Source: Thermocatellispora tengchongensis
GTDB lineage: Bacteria; Actinomycetota; Actinomycetes; Streptosporangiales; Streptosporangiaceae
Assembly: GCF_014202315.1 (NCBI RefSeq)
Contig: NZ_JACHGN010000020.1
Coordinates: 1 to 64,000 of the forward strand
Direction of reading: 5' to 3'
DNA length: 64,000 bases
This document shows, in pieces, positions 50,246 to 58,527 of the stretch; the stretch's first letter is position 1, and every line of letters begins with the position of its first letter. Both the position numbers and the translations under genes were made by a program. Under the pieces are notes generated by a model. The model saw only the letters and a program-made list of their open reading frames with translations. It ran no database searches and had not been told where the DNA came from.

Positions 50246-50949
50246 AGAGGGCCGAACCGGTACCCGAACCCGCGCACGGTCTGGACGTACCGGGGCTTCG
50301 ACGGCACGTCCTCGATCTTCGTGCGCAGCCGTTGCACGCACGCGTCCACCAGCCGGGAGTCACCCAGGAAATCGAGGTCCCACACCGACTCCAGGAGCTG
50401 CTGGCGGCTGAAGACCTGGCCGGCCGCCGCCGACAGCTCCAGGAGCAGCCGTAGCTCCAGCGGCGGCAGTGTGATCTGGACGCCGGCCTTGCACACGGTG
50501 AGCGCGCCGCGGTCGATCGTCAGGTCACCGTGCACCTCGGGCCCGGCCCCGGACGCCGCGGACGGGCTCCCGCGCCGCAGCACCGCGCGGATCCGCGCCT
50601 CCAGCACGCGCGGCCGTACCGGCTTGACCACATAGTCGTCGGCGCCCGCCTCCAGGCCGCTGACCACGTCCAGGTCGTCGCCACGGGCCGTGAGCATGAC
50701 GATGGGCGTGGGGCCGTCCGCCCGGATCCGGCGGCACACCTCGAAGCCGTCCAGGCCGGGAAGCATCAGATCGAGCACGACGATGTCCGCGGGGGCGCCC
50801 CGCAGCCGCCGCAGCCCTTCCTCGCCCGTGCCGACGGCGTCGACCTGGTGGCCATGGCGGCTGAGCGAGAGACGCAACCCCTCCCGCACGGACGGATCGT
50901 CCTCGATCAGCATCACTCTGGCCACCGTCCAAGTATCCGGCTTGGTCAC
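50242..50949 (-). CDS. OmpR-family response regulator
   Basis: A 235-residue regulator, start GTG 50949 (a second GTG, 24 nt in, is possible). The receiver has MLIEDDP, the phosphoacceptor in IVVLDLMLPGLDG, VMLTARG and YVVKP. The winged-helix output is LPPLELRLLLELSAAAGQVFSRQQLLESVWDLDFLGDSRLVDACVQRLRTKIEDVPS to GFGYRFG. It is first in the regulator-kinase-lipoprotein operon and is divergent from the PETG-motif protein gene. It resembles the CseB/AfsQ1/MtrA type, but an orthologue cannot be named from this context. Confidence 0.92.
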   Translation of the reverse strand: MTKPDTWTVARVMLIEDDPSVREGLRLSLSRHGHQVDAVGTGEEGLRRLRGAPADIVVLDLMLPGLDGFEVCRRIRADGPTPIVMLTARGDDLDVVSGLEAGADDYVVKPVRPRVLEARIRAVLRRGSPSAASGAGPEVHGDLTIDRGALTVCKAGVQITLPPLELRLLLELSAAAGQVFSRQQLLESVWDLDFLGDSRLVDACVQRLRTKIEDVPSKPRYVQTVRGFGYRFGPL

Positions 50950-51090
50950 CGCGATTCCGGAGGATAGCGATATTCATTACACGCTCATGACATTCCACTC
51001 ATCGCCAGCGGACATCGCCCTGCCAGCATCTGAGCGCTCTCCATCGGAACCCTGAACGCGGGCGGTGTGTGGCCGCCCCTAGGAGGATGT

Positions 51091-51363
51091 ATGCGATTCG
51101 CTCGTAACGCCCTGGCCGCGGCGGGGCTCGCCGTCGCCGTGCTGAACGGCGCCGGACCGGCCCTGGCGGCCACGGCGCCCACCCCCGTGCCGTCACCGGC
51201 CAAGCCGTCGGAAGAGGCGCCCCACCCGGTGCCGGAGGGGGCTCCGGAGACCGGCGGCGGCAGCGGCGAAAGCGTTCTCGTGCCGGTCGGCGGGGTCCTT
51301 CTCGCGGCGGGGGCCGGGACGGGCCTGCTGGTGCTGCGCCGCCGTAAGCACGCCCGGGTGTGA
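51091..51363 (+). CDS. small secreted protein with a sortase-like sorting signal
   Basis: A 90-residue precursor, ATG 51091 after AGGAGG. An N-terminal signal peptide (to LAATA, about residue 29) is followed by a proline-rich spacer, the motif APETGGG (about 52-58), a hydrophobic helix (VLVPVGGVLLAAGAGTGLLVL) and a basic tail RRRKHARV. This order is a class of LPXTG-type cell-wall sorting signal. The first two residues of the motif deviate (AP instead of LP). The sortase encoded 1-11 nt downstream is the obvious partner. It may form a cell-wall-linked surface peptide. Confidence 0.75.
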   Translation: MRFARNALAAAGLAVAVLNGAGPALAATAPTPVPSPAKPSEEAPHPVPEGAPETGGGSGESVLVPVGGVLLAAGAGTGLLVLRRRKHARV

Positions 51364-51373
51364 GGTGCCGGGT

Positions 51374-52012
51374 GTGACAGGGAGCGGCCACCGGGCTCTC
51401 GGCCTGGCGGCCGCCGCCCTCACCGTGACCGGCGCCGTGCTCGTGGGCACCGGTGTCCTGCCCCCGGCGACCCCTCCGGCCCCGCCCCAGGCGGTGGAGG
51501 CGAGTCACCCGTCCCGCGGGCGAACGCCGGAGACGGGCTCCCGTTCGGCCGCTCCCGTCCTGCCCCGTTCCGAGCCGCGCCGCCTGGACGTGCCGAGGAT
51601 CGGCGTGCACGTTCCCCTCTCCCGGCTCGGCCTCAACGCCGACGGGACCGTGCAGGTGCCGCCGGTGGACCGGCCCGAGCAGGCCGGCTGGTACGCGCGC
51701 GGCTACACGCCCGGGGAGCGCGGGGCGGCCGTGATCCTCGGACACGTGGACGGCGACGGACGCAGGGGCGTCTTCCACGATCTCGGCCGGCTGCGCCGCG
51801 GCGATACCGTCTCCGTCACCCGCGCGGACGGGTCGGTCGCCACCTTCGTGGTGCAGTCGGTGGAACAGGTGCCCAAGAGCCGTTTCCCCTCCCAGCGGGT
51901 GTACGGTCCGCTCGACCACGCGGGCCTGCGCCTGGTGACCTGTGGCGGCGGCTTCGACCGTCAGACCGGCCACTACCGGGACAACGTCATCGTCTACGCG
52001 CGTCTCGCCTGA
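51374..52012 (+). CDS. class F sortase
   Basis: About 212 residues; GTG 51374 and GTG 51365 are both possible. One N-terminal membrane helix (LGLAAAALTVTGAVLVGTGV), a proline-rich linker and a sortase domain (about 75-212). The catalytic triad is visible as the histidine in ILGHVDG, the cysteine in RLVTCGGG and the arginine in YRDNVIVYA. Class F sortases of actinobacteria are transpeptidases that attach surface proteins. It immediately follows the small PETG-motif protein. A PETG sequence also occurs in its own linker (RTPETGS), possibly by chance. Confidence 0.88.
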   Translation: MTGSGHRALGLAAAALTVTGAVLVGTGVLPPATPPAPPQAVEASHPSRGRTPETGSRSAAPVLPRSEPRRLDVPRIGVHVPLSRLGLNADGTVQVPPVDRPEQAGWYARGYTPGERGAAVILGHVDGDGRRGVFHDLGRLRRGDTVSVTRADGSVATFVVQSVEQVPKSRFPSQRVYGPLDHAGLRLVTCGGGFDRQTGHYRDNVIVYARLA

Positions 52013-52046
52013 TCGGCCCCTCGGGCGCCCACATGGCCGCCGCGGA

Positions 52047-54818
52047 TCAGTACCGCGCCGCGACGCCGCTGTTGATCTCCACGAGCAGCACCGTGGCGGC
52101 GGTGTGGCCCAGCGGGTCCTGGTGCGGCGGCCGGGCGAGCGCGGCGCGGGCGTGCCGTACGGCGTCGCGGACCGTGTGCAGGCCGAGCCGGCGCGCGGTG
52201 AGCGAGTCGATCGCGGTGCCCGCGTCGATCCGGCGCGTCGCCAGATTGAGGTACGTCGCCAGCAGCTCCGCGCGCAGGGTGCGCGGCTGGAGCAGCGGGA
52301 GGCGGAACGCGTCCGCGACCTCGGCCTGCGACAGCGCGCCGTCGGCGTCCGCGTCGAACCGGGTGTCGGTGGCCTGGACCCGGGCCAGGGCCTCCGGCGT
52401 GCGCAGGCCGGGCAGCAGCGACCAGAGCGTGACGAGCATGGGGTCGCGGGTGGGCGCGACCGTGGTGATCCGGGTGCTCGCCGAGGTCGCGGCCGGGGTG
52501 AAGGAGCAGCCGCCGTCGGCGAAGCGCACCGAGACCGGCACGGAGACGGTCGCGCCCTCCGGGTGGAGCAGGCCGGGGCGCGCGGTGAAGGCCACGGCGG
52601 GCGCGGCGGCCCCGGCGGCGATCGGCCCGGTGTCCCAGCGCAGGGTGGTGGTGCCGTCGGCGTCGCGGACGACGGCGTCCGGCCGCGGCCCCGCGCCCTG
52701 GTCGAGCGGCGGGCTGTAGTACGTCTCGGCGGGCAGCGTGGCGGTGACCGTGGCCGAGGTCACCGGTCCGCCGCCCGTGTTGCGGTAGGCGAGCGTGTAG
52801 CCGATCGCCTCGCCCGCGTTCCCGGCCGGGGCGGCGGTCGCCGTCACCTCCAGGACCGGGCGGCGCACCGTGGTGGAGGCCGTGGCGGTGTTGTCGCCGA
52901 GCGTGCCCTGCTCGGGGGAGCCGTACTCGTTGGTGCCCGTCACCTGGACCTTGCCGGTGAGGGTGGCCGCGTCCGGGGTGCCGCACGGGATCGTGTAGGT
53001 GAAGGTCTCGGTGGCCTCGGCCCCGGCCGCCAGGTCGGGCAGGGGCCGGTTCACCGCGGGACCGTCCGGCGGGGTGCCGGTGAGCGCGACCCGCCGGGCG
53101 GCGGCGGGCCCCTTGTTGGTGGCCGTGGCCGTGTAGGTGAGCGTGTCGCCGGCGCCGGCCTCGGCCTTGTCCACCGTCGCGGTGACGGCGAGGTCGATGG
53201 GCGAGTTCAGGCTGAGCGCGGCCTCGCCGGTGATCTCGTCGCCGGCGGCGCCGGAGGCGCCCTTGTGCGCGCCGTCGGCGAACATGCGGCTCTGCCGGAA
53301 GTTGTACCGCGCGTGCTCCCAGTCGTTCCACGCGCTCAGGGTCTGATCGGGGGAGGCGGGGCAGGAGGTCGTGTCCTCGCCCAGCCGGACGTGGTTGATG
53401 TCGGCGGTCACGCCGGTCTGGTACTGACCGTCACCGTTCCAGTCGGCGGCGGCGTCGGCGTAGCCGGAGTGGCGCACCCCGCCCACGCCGTAGACGACGC
53501 TCTTGGGCTCCACCTCGTTCTCCGTGCCCGGGACGGCGGCGACGGTCTCGTCCAGGCCGCCTTTCTCGTTCAGCGTGCCGCGCTCCTCGTCCTGGAAGTC
53601 CGGCGTCCTCTGCGAGAGGTTGGCGGGGAACTGGTAGAGGTAGTTCATCACGCTCAGGTAGTGCGGCTTGCAGTTGATCGGGTCCGCTCCACCGTGCTGC
53701 AGGCCGAGGTTGTGGCCGAGCTCGTGCAGGAACACGCCCGCCTGCACTGCGCTCAGCCCGCCGTTCCTGGCGATCATCTCGTCGGTCCAGGCGCCGAGCG
53801 TGATCACGAAGTCGTTGCCGCCGGGCAGGGCCGTGCCCGCCCGCAGGGCGTCCGCGACCGTGGCGGCGGAGTCGTCGCCGGTCTCGGCGTAGCCCGACGT
53901 GGTGCCCCGGTCCGCGAGGGCGTGGGCCAGGATCCCGTAGTGGTACACCAGCCGCTTGGCCCCGAGGATGTTCTCGCAGTTCGAGGACTCGCGGTCGGCC
54001 CGGGTGCCGAACGTGCCGTCGCACGGGCGCTCCGGGTAGCCGATCTTGAGGTCGTCGAAGTCGTCCAGGCCGCCCGGTCCCTTGGTGTCGAACCGCAGGA
54101 ACCGGATCTCCGACACCGGGTCCACGTCGCGGTCCACGTGGAGCGCGATCCCCTGCTCGGCGAACTCCCACTGCGCCCGGCCCACCGCCTCCGGCGAGAT
54201 CGTACGCGGGCGCCGGCAGAAGGAGGTGGCGGGGTCGGAGCGGTCGCACAGCATGGCGTCGAGCTCGACGAAGACGTCCTTGCGCTCGGGATCGACGGCC
54301 TCCTCGTGCAGGGCGAAGTCCACATCGCCGTCCTTGTCGTAGTCGATGCCCTTGGTCTCCCACTCGTCGGGCAGGCCGTCGCCGTCGGAGTCGGGCAGCG
54401 GCAGGACCCGCACGGTCACCGTGCAGGTGGCGATGGCGGTCTCTCCCGTGTCGGAGGTCTCGACGTCCAGCACGATGTCGGCCGGGCCGAGCCCCAGCCC
54501 GTACGCCGGCCCCAGGTCGATCTCGGCCTGGTGGGCACGCCCCTCGCCGAGCACGTGGCTGAGGACGACGTGCTCGGGCCCGTAGTGGAAGTTCTCCCGC
54601 ATCACGACCCGGAACACCACGGCGTGATCGCTGTCGTTGGTGAACGCGACCTCGGCCGGCAGGCTGTCTCCCTCCATCATGAACAGCCCGCCCGCCGGGA
54701 ACTCGCACGAGGCCCGGACCGGCTCGGCCGCGTGCCCCGGCAGCGGCACCAGCGCCACCGCGGCGACCAGCAGGGAAACCAGGATCGTACGGACGGGTCC
54801 GCGCTGCCGGGCGTGCAT
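52047..54818 (-). CDS. large secreted zinc metalloprotease (metzincin-like) with DUF11-type and calcium-binding segments
   Basis: A 923-residue protein with a signal peptide (to GHA, about 30). A calcium-binding-like segment SDGDGLPDEWETKGIDYDKDGDVDF is at 144-168. The zinc site is HELGHNLGLQH (365-375), of HEXXHXXGXXH type, with a Met-turn-like SVMNYL (M391) downstream, so it is a metzincin-like protease. Two DUF11/CARDB-like repeats (about 505-740; ITGEAALSLNSPIDLAVTATVDKAE) follow, and the C-terminus has EF-hand-like TDTRFDADADGALSQAEVADAF. Cysteines suggest disulfides. It is convergent with the sortase gene and lacks a sorting signal, so it is probably released. Confidence 0.85.
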   Translation of the reverse strand: MHARQRGPVRTILVSLLVAAVALVPLPGHAAEPVRASCEFPAGGLFMMEGDSLPAEVAFTNDSDHAVVFRVVMRENFHYGPEHVVLSHVLGEGRAHQAEIDLGPAYGLGLGPADIVLDVETSDTGETAIATCTVTVRVLPLPDSDGDGLPDEWETKGIDYDKDGDVDFALHEEAVDPERKDVFVELDAMLCDRSDPATSFCRRPRTISPEAVGRAQWEFAEQGIALHVDRDVDPVSEIRFLRFDTKGPGGLDDFDDLKIGYPERPCDGTFGTRADRESSNCENILGAKRLVYHYGILAHALADRGTTSGYAETGDDSAATVADALRAGTALPGGNDFVITLGAWTDEMIARNGGLSAVQAGVFLHELGHNLGLQHGGADPINCKPHYLSVMNYLYQFPANLSQRTPDFQDEERGTLNEKGGLDETVAAVPGTENEVEPKSVVYGVGGVRHSGYADAAADWNGDGQYQTGVTADINHVRLGEDTTSCPASPDQTLSAWNDWEHARYNFRQSRMFADGAHKGASGAAGDEITGEAALSLNSPIDLAVTATVDKAEAGAGDTLTYTATATNKGPAAARRVALTGTPPDGPAVNRPLPDLAAGAEATETFTYTIPCGTPDAATLTGKVQVTGTNEYGSPEQGTLGDNTATASTTVRRPVLEVTATAAPAGNAGEAIGYTLAYRNTGGGPVTSATVTATLPAETYYSPPLDQGAGPRPDAVVRDADGTTTLRWDTGPIAAGAAAPAVAFTARPGLLHPEGATVSVPVSVRFADGGCSFTPAATSASTRITTVAPTRDPMLVTLWSLLPGLRTPEALARVQATDTRFDADADGALSQAEVADAFRLPLLQPRTLRAELLATYLNLATRRIDAGTAIDSLTARRLGLHTVRDAVRHARAALARPPHQDPLGHTAATVLLVEINSGVAARY

Positions 54819-54973
54819 ACCGGTGGCCTCCTCAGGTGTGCTCCCGGCAGATCGTCGCCGATCGGCGCGCCCGCGCCATGAGTAGGCCCCTACTCAACCC
54901 ATGGTGAAGGTCGGGCTCCCGCTCGCCACCGGAGCGCGGAAGGCGGCAGGCAGCTCGAGGATCGCTCGCCGGC

Positions 54974-55714
54974 TCACCGGCGGCGTGACCGCCGGCGCGG
55001 TTCCGGGAGGGCCGCGGCGATGCAGTCGAGGACGCGCTCCAGCCCGTACCGGAACTGGTCGTCGCGGCTCAGGCGCGGGTGGCGGGCCTCCATCACGATC
55101 TTGGTGAAGATCGGGTACTCCCCGCTCCCCACGATCTGCCGGATGCGCGGGGAGCTGCGCGCCATCCACTCCGGCTCGCTGAGCCCGCTGCGGCGGACCT
55201 CCTCGGCCGAGCTGATCTCCTCGCGGACGGCGCTCTCGACGTAGCCGTGCAGGATGGCCATGAGGCCGAGGTTCTCGTCGATGGACAGATGGGGGTCGAG
55301 GACCCCCATCACCCGTTCGATCAGGAGCAGTTGGCTGGGGCCGAGGCCGGCGAGCGACCGCTGCACGGTGGCGATCCACCGGTGCCGCAGCCACATCGCC
55401 CGCACCTCCCCGGCGTAGTGCGTCAGGTCCGCGCGCCAGTCGCCGGAGGGCAGTCCCGCGACGTCGATCTCGCCCATCAGCCGGTCGGCCATGAGCTCGA
55501 TGAGGTCGTCACGGCTCGGGACGTACCGGTAGAGGGACATCGCCCCCGCGCCGATCTCGGCGGCGATCCGCCGCATGGTGGCGGCCTCCAGCCCTTCGGC
55601 GTCGGCGATCCGGATCGCCGCATCGGTGATCTGCGCGCGGCTGTAGGCCGGTTTCGGCCCGCGGGCCGGGCGCTCGGGCCGCATCCAGATGCTCACGTGC
55701 TCGACGCCGGCCAC
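54974..55714 (-). CDS. TetR family repressor (TetR_C_1-type)
   Basis: About 246 residues. The helix-turn-helix is TMRRIAAEIGAGAMSLYRYVPSRDDLIELM, about 30 residues into the protein, with a C-terminal tetracycline-repressor-like domain (LPSGDWRADLTHYAGEVRAMWLRHRWIATV). GTG 55714 is the preferred start because GGGGGTGGA precedes it; starts at 55738 and 55696 are also possible. It is divergent from the DUF1707 gene, and two GTACNNNGTAC operators lie between them. The ATG at 55738 overlaps the first operator. Confidence 0.88.
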   Translation of the reverse strand: MAGVEHVSIWMRPERPARGPKPAYSRAQITDAAIRIADAEGLEAATMRRIAAEIGAGAMSLYRYVPSRDDLIELMADRLMGEIDVAGLPSGDWRADLTHYAGEVRAMWLRHRWIATVQRSLAGLGPSQLLLIERVMGVLDPHLSIDENLGLMAILHGYVESAVREEISSAEEVRRSGLSEPEWMARSSPRIRQIVGSGEYPIFTKIVMEARHPRLSRDDQFRYGLERVLDCIAAALPEPRRRSRRR

Positions 55715-55730
55715 CGTTCCACCCCCTATT

Positions 55731-55788
55731 GCGTACATAGTACCCAGTAACCTAGTCTGGCGGCATAATCGCGTACAACGTACCCAGT
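55731..55788. promoter_or_regulatory. twin TetR operators, GTACNNNGTAC
   Basis: Two 18-nt near-repeats, GCGTACATAGTACCCAGT (55731-55748) and GCGTACAACGTACCCAGT (55771-55788), differ at 2 positions and start 40 bp apart. Each contains GTAC-NNN-GTAC, a symmetrical site. They lie between the divergent TetR and DUF1707 genes and would block both promoters when bound. Confidence 0.75.
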
Positions 55789-55797
55789 GGAGGGATC

Positions 55798-56382
55798 ATG
55801 GCCGACCCGAGCGTGGTCGCCGAGGGCGCGACCCGGGTGCCGGGCGGCGGCGACCACCCGGACCGGCGGCGGATCGGCGACGACGAGCGCGACACGGCCG
55901 TGCGGCGCCTGCGCGAGGCGTACGCCGAAGGGCACATCCCTCACGAGGAACTGGACGAACGCCTCCACCAGGTGCTCACCGCCGAGACGCGCGGCGAGCT
56001 CGCGTCGGCTCTGGCCGCGCTCCCGGAGGAGAGCGCGGGCGCCACGTCCACGATCGCCGCCGTCGGCGGACGGATCAGGCGCCGCGGCGCATGGCGAGTA
56101 CCTCGGACGCTCAAGGTCGAGTCCGCCCTCGGAAGGGTGCGCCTGGACCTGTCCCGGGCGGTCATCGAGCACCCGGTGATCGACATCGAGCTGCACCTCG
56201 GCACCGGCAGCGCCCGGATCACGGTCCCCCGCGACGCGATCGTCGACATCGAGGACCTGCACACCGGATGGAAGGACCCGATCCACAAGACCCGGCGCCG
56301 CTCCCGCCCCGGCGGCCCCCGGATCCGGATCTCCGGGTCCATGGGGTTGGGACGGTTGAAGATCCGCCACGCGCGGCGTTGA
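55798..56382 (+). CDS. DUF1707 (SHOCT-like) domain protein
   Basis: A 194-residue protein. The DUF1707 domain spans about 24-75: RRIGDDERDTAVRRLREAYAEGHIPHEELDERLHQVLTAETRGELASAL. A basic linker and a C-terminal beta-rich DUF4097/LiaF-like region follow (VESALGRVRLDLSRAVIEHPVIDIELHLGTG). There is no signal peptide and no membrane helix. DUF1707 proteins are common in actinobacteria and their role is not known. It is likely repressed by the divergent TetR protein. Confidence 0.85.
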   Translation: MADPSVVAEGATRVPGGGDHPDRRRIGDDERDTAVRRLREAYAEGHIPHEELDERLHQVLTAETRGELASALAALPEESAGATSTIAAVGGRIRRRGAWRVPRTLKVESALGRVRLDLSRAVIEHPVIDIELHLGTGSARITVPRDAIVDIEDLHTGWKDPIHKTRRRSRPGGPRIRISGSMGLGRLKIRHARR

Positions 56383-56399
56383 GACCCGGCACCCGGGCG

Positions 56400-57293
56400 T
56401 CAGTGATGCCCGCCCCGGGCCTGCGCCTGTTCGCCGGCTCGCAACAGGGCGTAGACCGCCTGGTTGGCCGGGGTCGGGACGCCGTGCCGGCGGCCCAGTG
56501 CGGTCACCGCCCCGTTGAACAGCTCGTACTCGGTGGGCCTGCCGGCCAGCCTGTCGTAGAGCATCGAGGTGCCGTCCTCCGGGCCCAGCTCGGAGTAGAA
56601 GGCGAGGATCCGGGTCACGTCGTCCGGGCCGAGGTCCGCGCCCGCCGCCCGGCCCACCGCCACCGCCTCGGTGAGAAGGGCCGTGGCCAGCTCCCGGACC
56701 TCCGGATCGCCGAGCACGCTCATCCGCCGCAGCGTCAGCGCGGTGATCGGGTTGGCCGCCACGTTGGTCAGCAACTTGCGCCACGAGGCGGTGACGAAGT
56801 CGGGCTCGCCCCGTACCTCGATGCCGGCCGGAGCGAGCCCGGCCAGGCGGTCGGCGGGCTCACCGGCGGGCACCACGATCAGGGTGCCCCGGTGGTGGCG
56901 CACCCGCGCGGGACCGACCCGCTCGGCCGCGATGTACACCAGCGCGGGGAGCGGGGTGGCCGGCCCGACGAGACCGGCCACCCGTCCCAGGTGGCCGATG
57001 CCGTTCTGGCACACCACCACCGTCGTCCCGGCCACGCACGTACGCGCCAGCCATGGGGCCGCGGCCCGGGTGTCGTGCGCCTTGGTGCACAGCAACACCC
57101 ATTCCGCCGGGGTCGCCGCCGCGGGGTCGGTGACCATCCGTACCTTGAGCTCGTGCACCGAGCCGCCGCGTTCCAGGACGAGCGGGCCCGGCACCGGCCG
57201 GGTGCACGCGACGACCTCGTGTCCGGCGTCGGCGAACGCCGCGGCCAGGACGGTGCCGATCCCTCCGGCTCCGATGACGGCGATGGAGCTCAA
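56400..57293 (-). CDS. ketopantoate reductase (PanE/ApbA)-family protein
   Basis: A 297-residue NADPH-binding oxidoreductase. The N-terminal Rossmann motif is GAGGIGTVLAAAFADAGHEV (8-27); the C-terminal domain has the catalytic-lysine region SWRKLLTNVAANPITALT (K near 189). This is the ApbA/PanE fold, which reduces 2-dehydropantoate to pantoate. It sits alone between the DUF1707 gene and the acyl-CoA operon, so the true substrate may be another 2-oxo acid. Confidence is high for the family and low for the reaction. Confidence 0.85.
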   Translation of the reverse strand: MSSIAVIGAGGIGTVLAAAFADAGHEVVACTRPVPGPLVLERGGSVHELKVRMVTDPAAATPAEWVLLCTKAHDTRAAAPWLARTCVAGTTVVVCQNGIGHLGRVAGLVGPATPLPALVYIAAERVGPARVRHHRGTLIVVPAGEPADRLAGLAPAGIEVRGEPDFVTASWRKLLTNVAANPITALTLRRMSVLGDPEVRELATALLTEAVAVGRAAGADLGPDDVTRILAFYSELGPEDGTSMLYDRLAGRPTEYELFNGAVTALGRRHGVPTPANQAVYALLRAGEQAQARGGHH

Positions 57294-57405
57294 CGGTCCC
57301 GCGCTCCCATCGCCGGCCTCATCACCCTCATCACCGCTGATCCTCCATCAGCCTTGCCGATCATCCGGCCAGGTCCGCGGCCGTCCGGGCCGCTCGCACG
57401 GGCGG

Positions 57406-58527
57406 TCACAGGGTGAGGACCCCGTCGGCCTGGAGCCGGGCCAGCTCGCCGTGGTCCACTCCCAGGCCGCCGAACACCGCCGCGGTGTCGCGGCCGATCC
57501 TGGGCACACCGTGCGATTCGCCGATCCGCCCGCCGTCGATCCGAAGCGGCGGCGCCAGGTACCGCCCGTGGCCCGACGCGCCGATGTTGCGTGCCTGGAC
57601 CTCGGTCGCGGTCACCACCTCGGCGGGGCTGAGCACCGGTTCGGCGGGCACGCCCCGTCCGGCGATCCGGGCGCGCACCTCGCCGGCCGTCAGCTCGCGC
57701 AGCCGCCCGGCCAGGCGGGTGTTGAGCTCCTCGCGGCGCGCGACGCGTTCCTCGAACGTCACGGCCGACAGTTCCGGCAGATCGAGCGCTTCGCACAGCG
57801 CGCGCCAGTGATGCGCCTCGTACGACACGGCCAGGCACAGGCGGGTGCCGTCGTCGAGGGGGTAGACGTCGTATCCGGCCGGGGCGACCGGCGTGGCATT
57901 GCCCGGGAGGCCGGCGAGTTCGCGGGTGAGCGCGAAGAGGTTCAGGGTCAGCGCGCTGTCCCGCATCGCGGTCTCGACGGTGACGGCCGCCCTTCCCCGC
58001 GCCCGCCCGGCCAGGGCGGCGAGGGCGCCGATGGCGGTGACGAAGCCGGAGACGATGTCGATGACCGGCACCGCGCCGGCCCGTGGACGCACGCCGTCGA
58101 GCAGTCCGGCCAGGGCCTGGAACACCAGGTCGTGTCCGGGGTGGGAGGCGTACGGACCGGCGAGCCCGAAGGAGGAGACGCTGACGACGCACAGGTCCGG
58201 GAACCGGGCGCGTAGCTGGTCCGGGTGGACGCCGAGCTTGCGTGCGACCTGCGGACGCTGTCCGGTGATGACGGCGTCGGCGGTGCCGGCGAGGCGCAGG
58301 AACAGCGCGAGCCCGCGGTGGTCGCGCAGGTCGAGCGACACCGATCGCTGGTTGCGGGACAGCGCGGCGAAGACGGCGGGAAAGATACGGGCGGGGTCGC
58401 CGGGCGGCGGGCGTTCCACCGTGATCACCTCGGCGCCGAGGTCCGCGAGCAGCAGCGCGGCGAGGGGGCCGGGAACGGTCTCGCTCAGGTTGACGACCCG
58501 GATCCCGTCGAGAGGGCCGGCGGTCAT
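57406..58527 (-). CDS. family III CoA-transferase (CaiB/BaiF)
   Basis: A 373-residue CoA-transferase. MTAGPLDGIRVVNLSETVPGPLAALLLADLGAEVITVERP is the family N-terminus. The usual catalytic-aspartate neighbourhood is DLRDHRGLALFLRLAGTADAVIT. Its start overlaps the AMP-ligase stop by 4 nt, so it belongs to the minus-strand operon. It probably moves CoA between acyl groups in the same catabolic pathway. It is the 3' end of the recognisable operon. A 112-nt gap separates it from the ketopantoate-reductase-like gene. Confidence 0.9.
   Translation of the reverse strand: MTAGPLDGIRVVNLSETVPGPLAALLLADLGAEVITVERPPPGDPARIFPAVFAALSRNQRSVSLDLRDHRGLALFLRLAGTADAVITGQRPQVARKLGVHPDQLRARFPDLCVVSVSSFGLAGPYASHPGHDLVFQALAGLLDGVRPRAGAVPVIDIVSGFVTAIGALAALAGRARGRAAVTVETAMRDSALTLNLFALTRELAGLPGNATPVAPAGYDVYPLDDGTRLCLAVSYEAHHWRALCEALDLPELSAVTFEERVARREELNTRLAGRLRELTAGEVRARIAGRGVPAEPVLSPAEVVTATEVQARNIGASGHGRYLAPPLRIDGGRIGESHGVPRIGRDTAAVFGGLGVDHGELARLQADGVLTL

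Noticed and set aside
51365-51373. Treating the PETG in the sortase linker as a second sorting signal
   Set aside because: It is not followed by a hydrophobic helix and basic tail, so it is probably chance.
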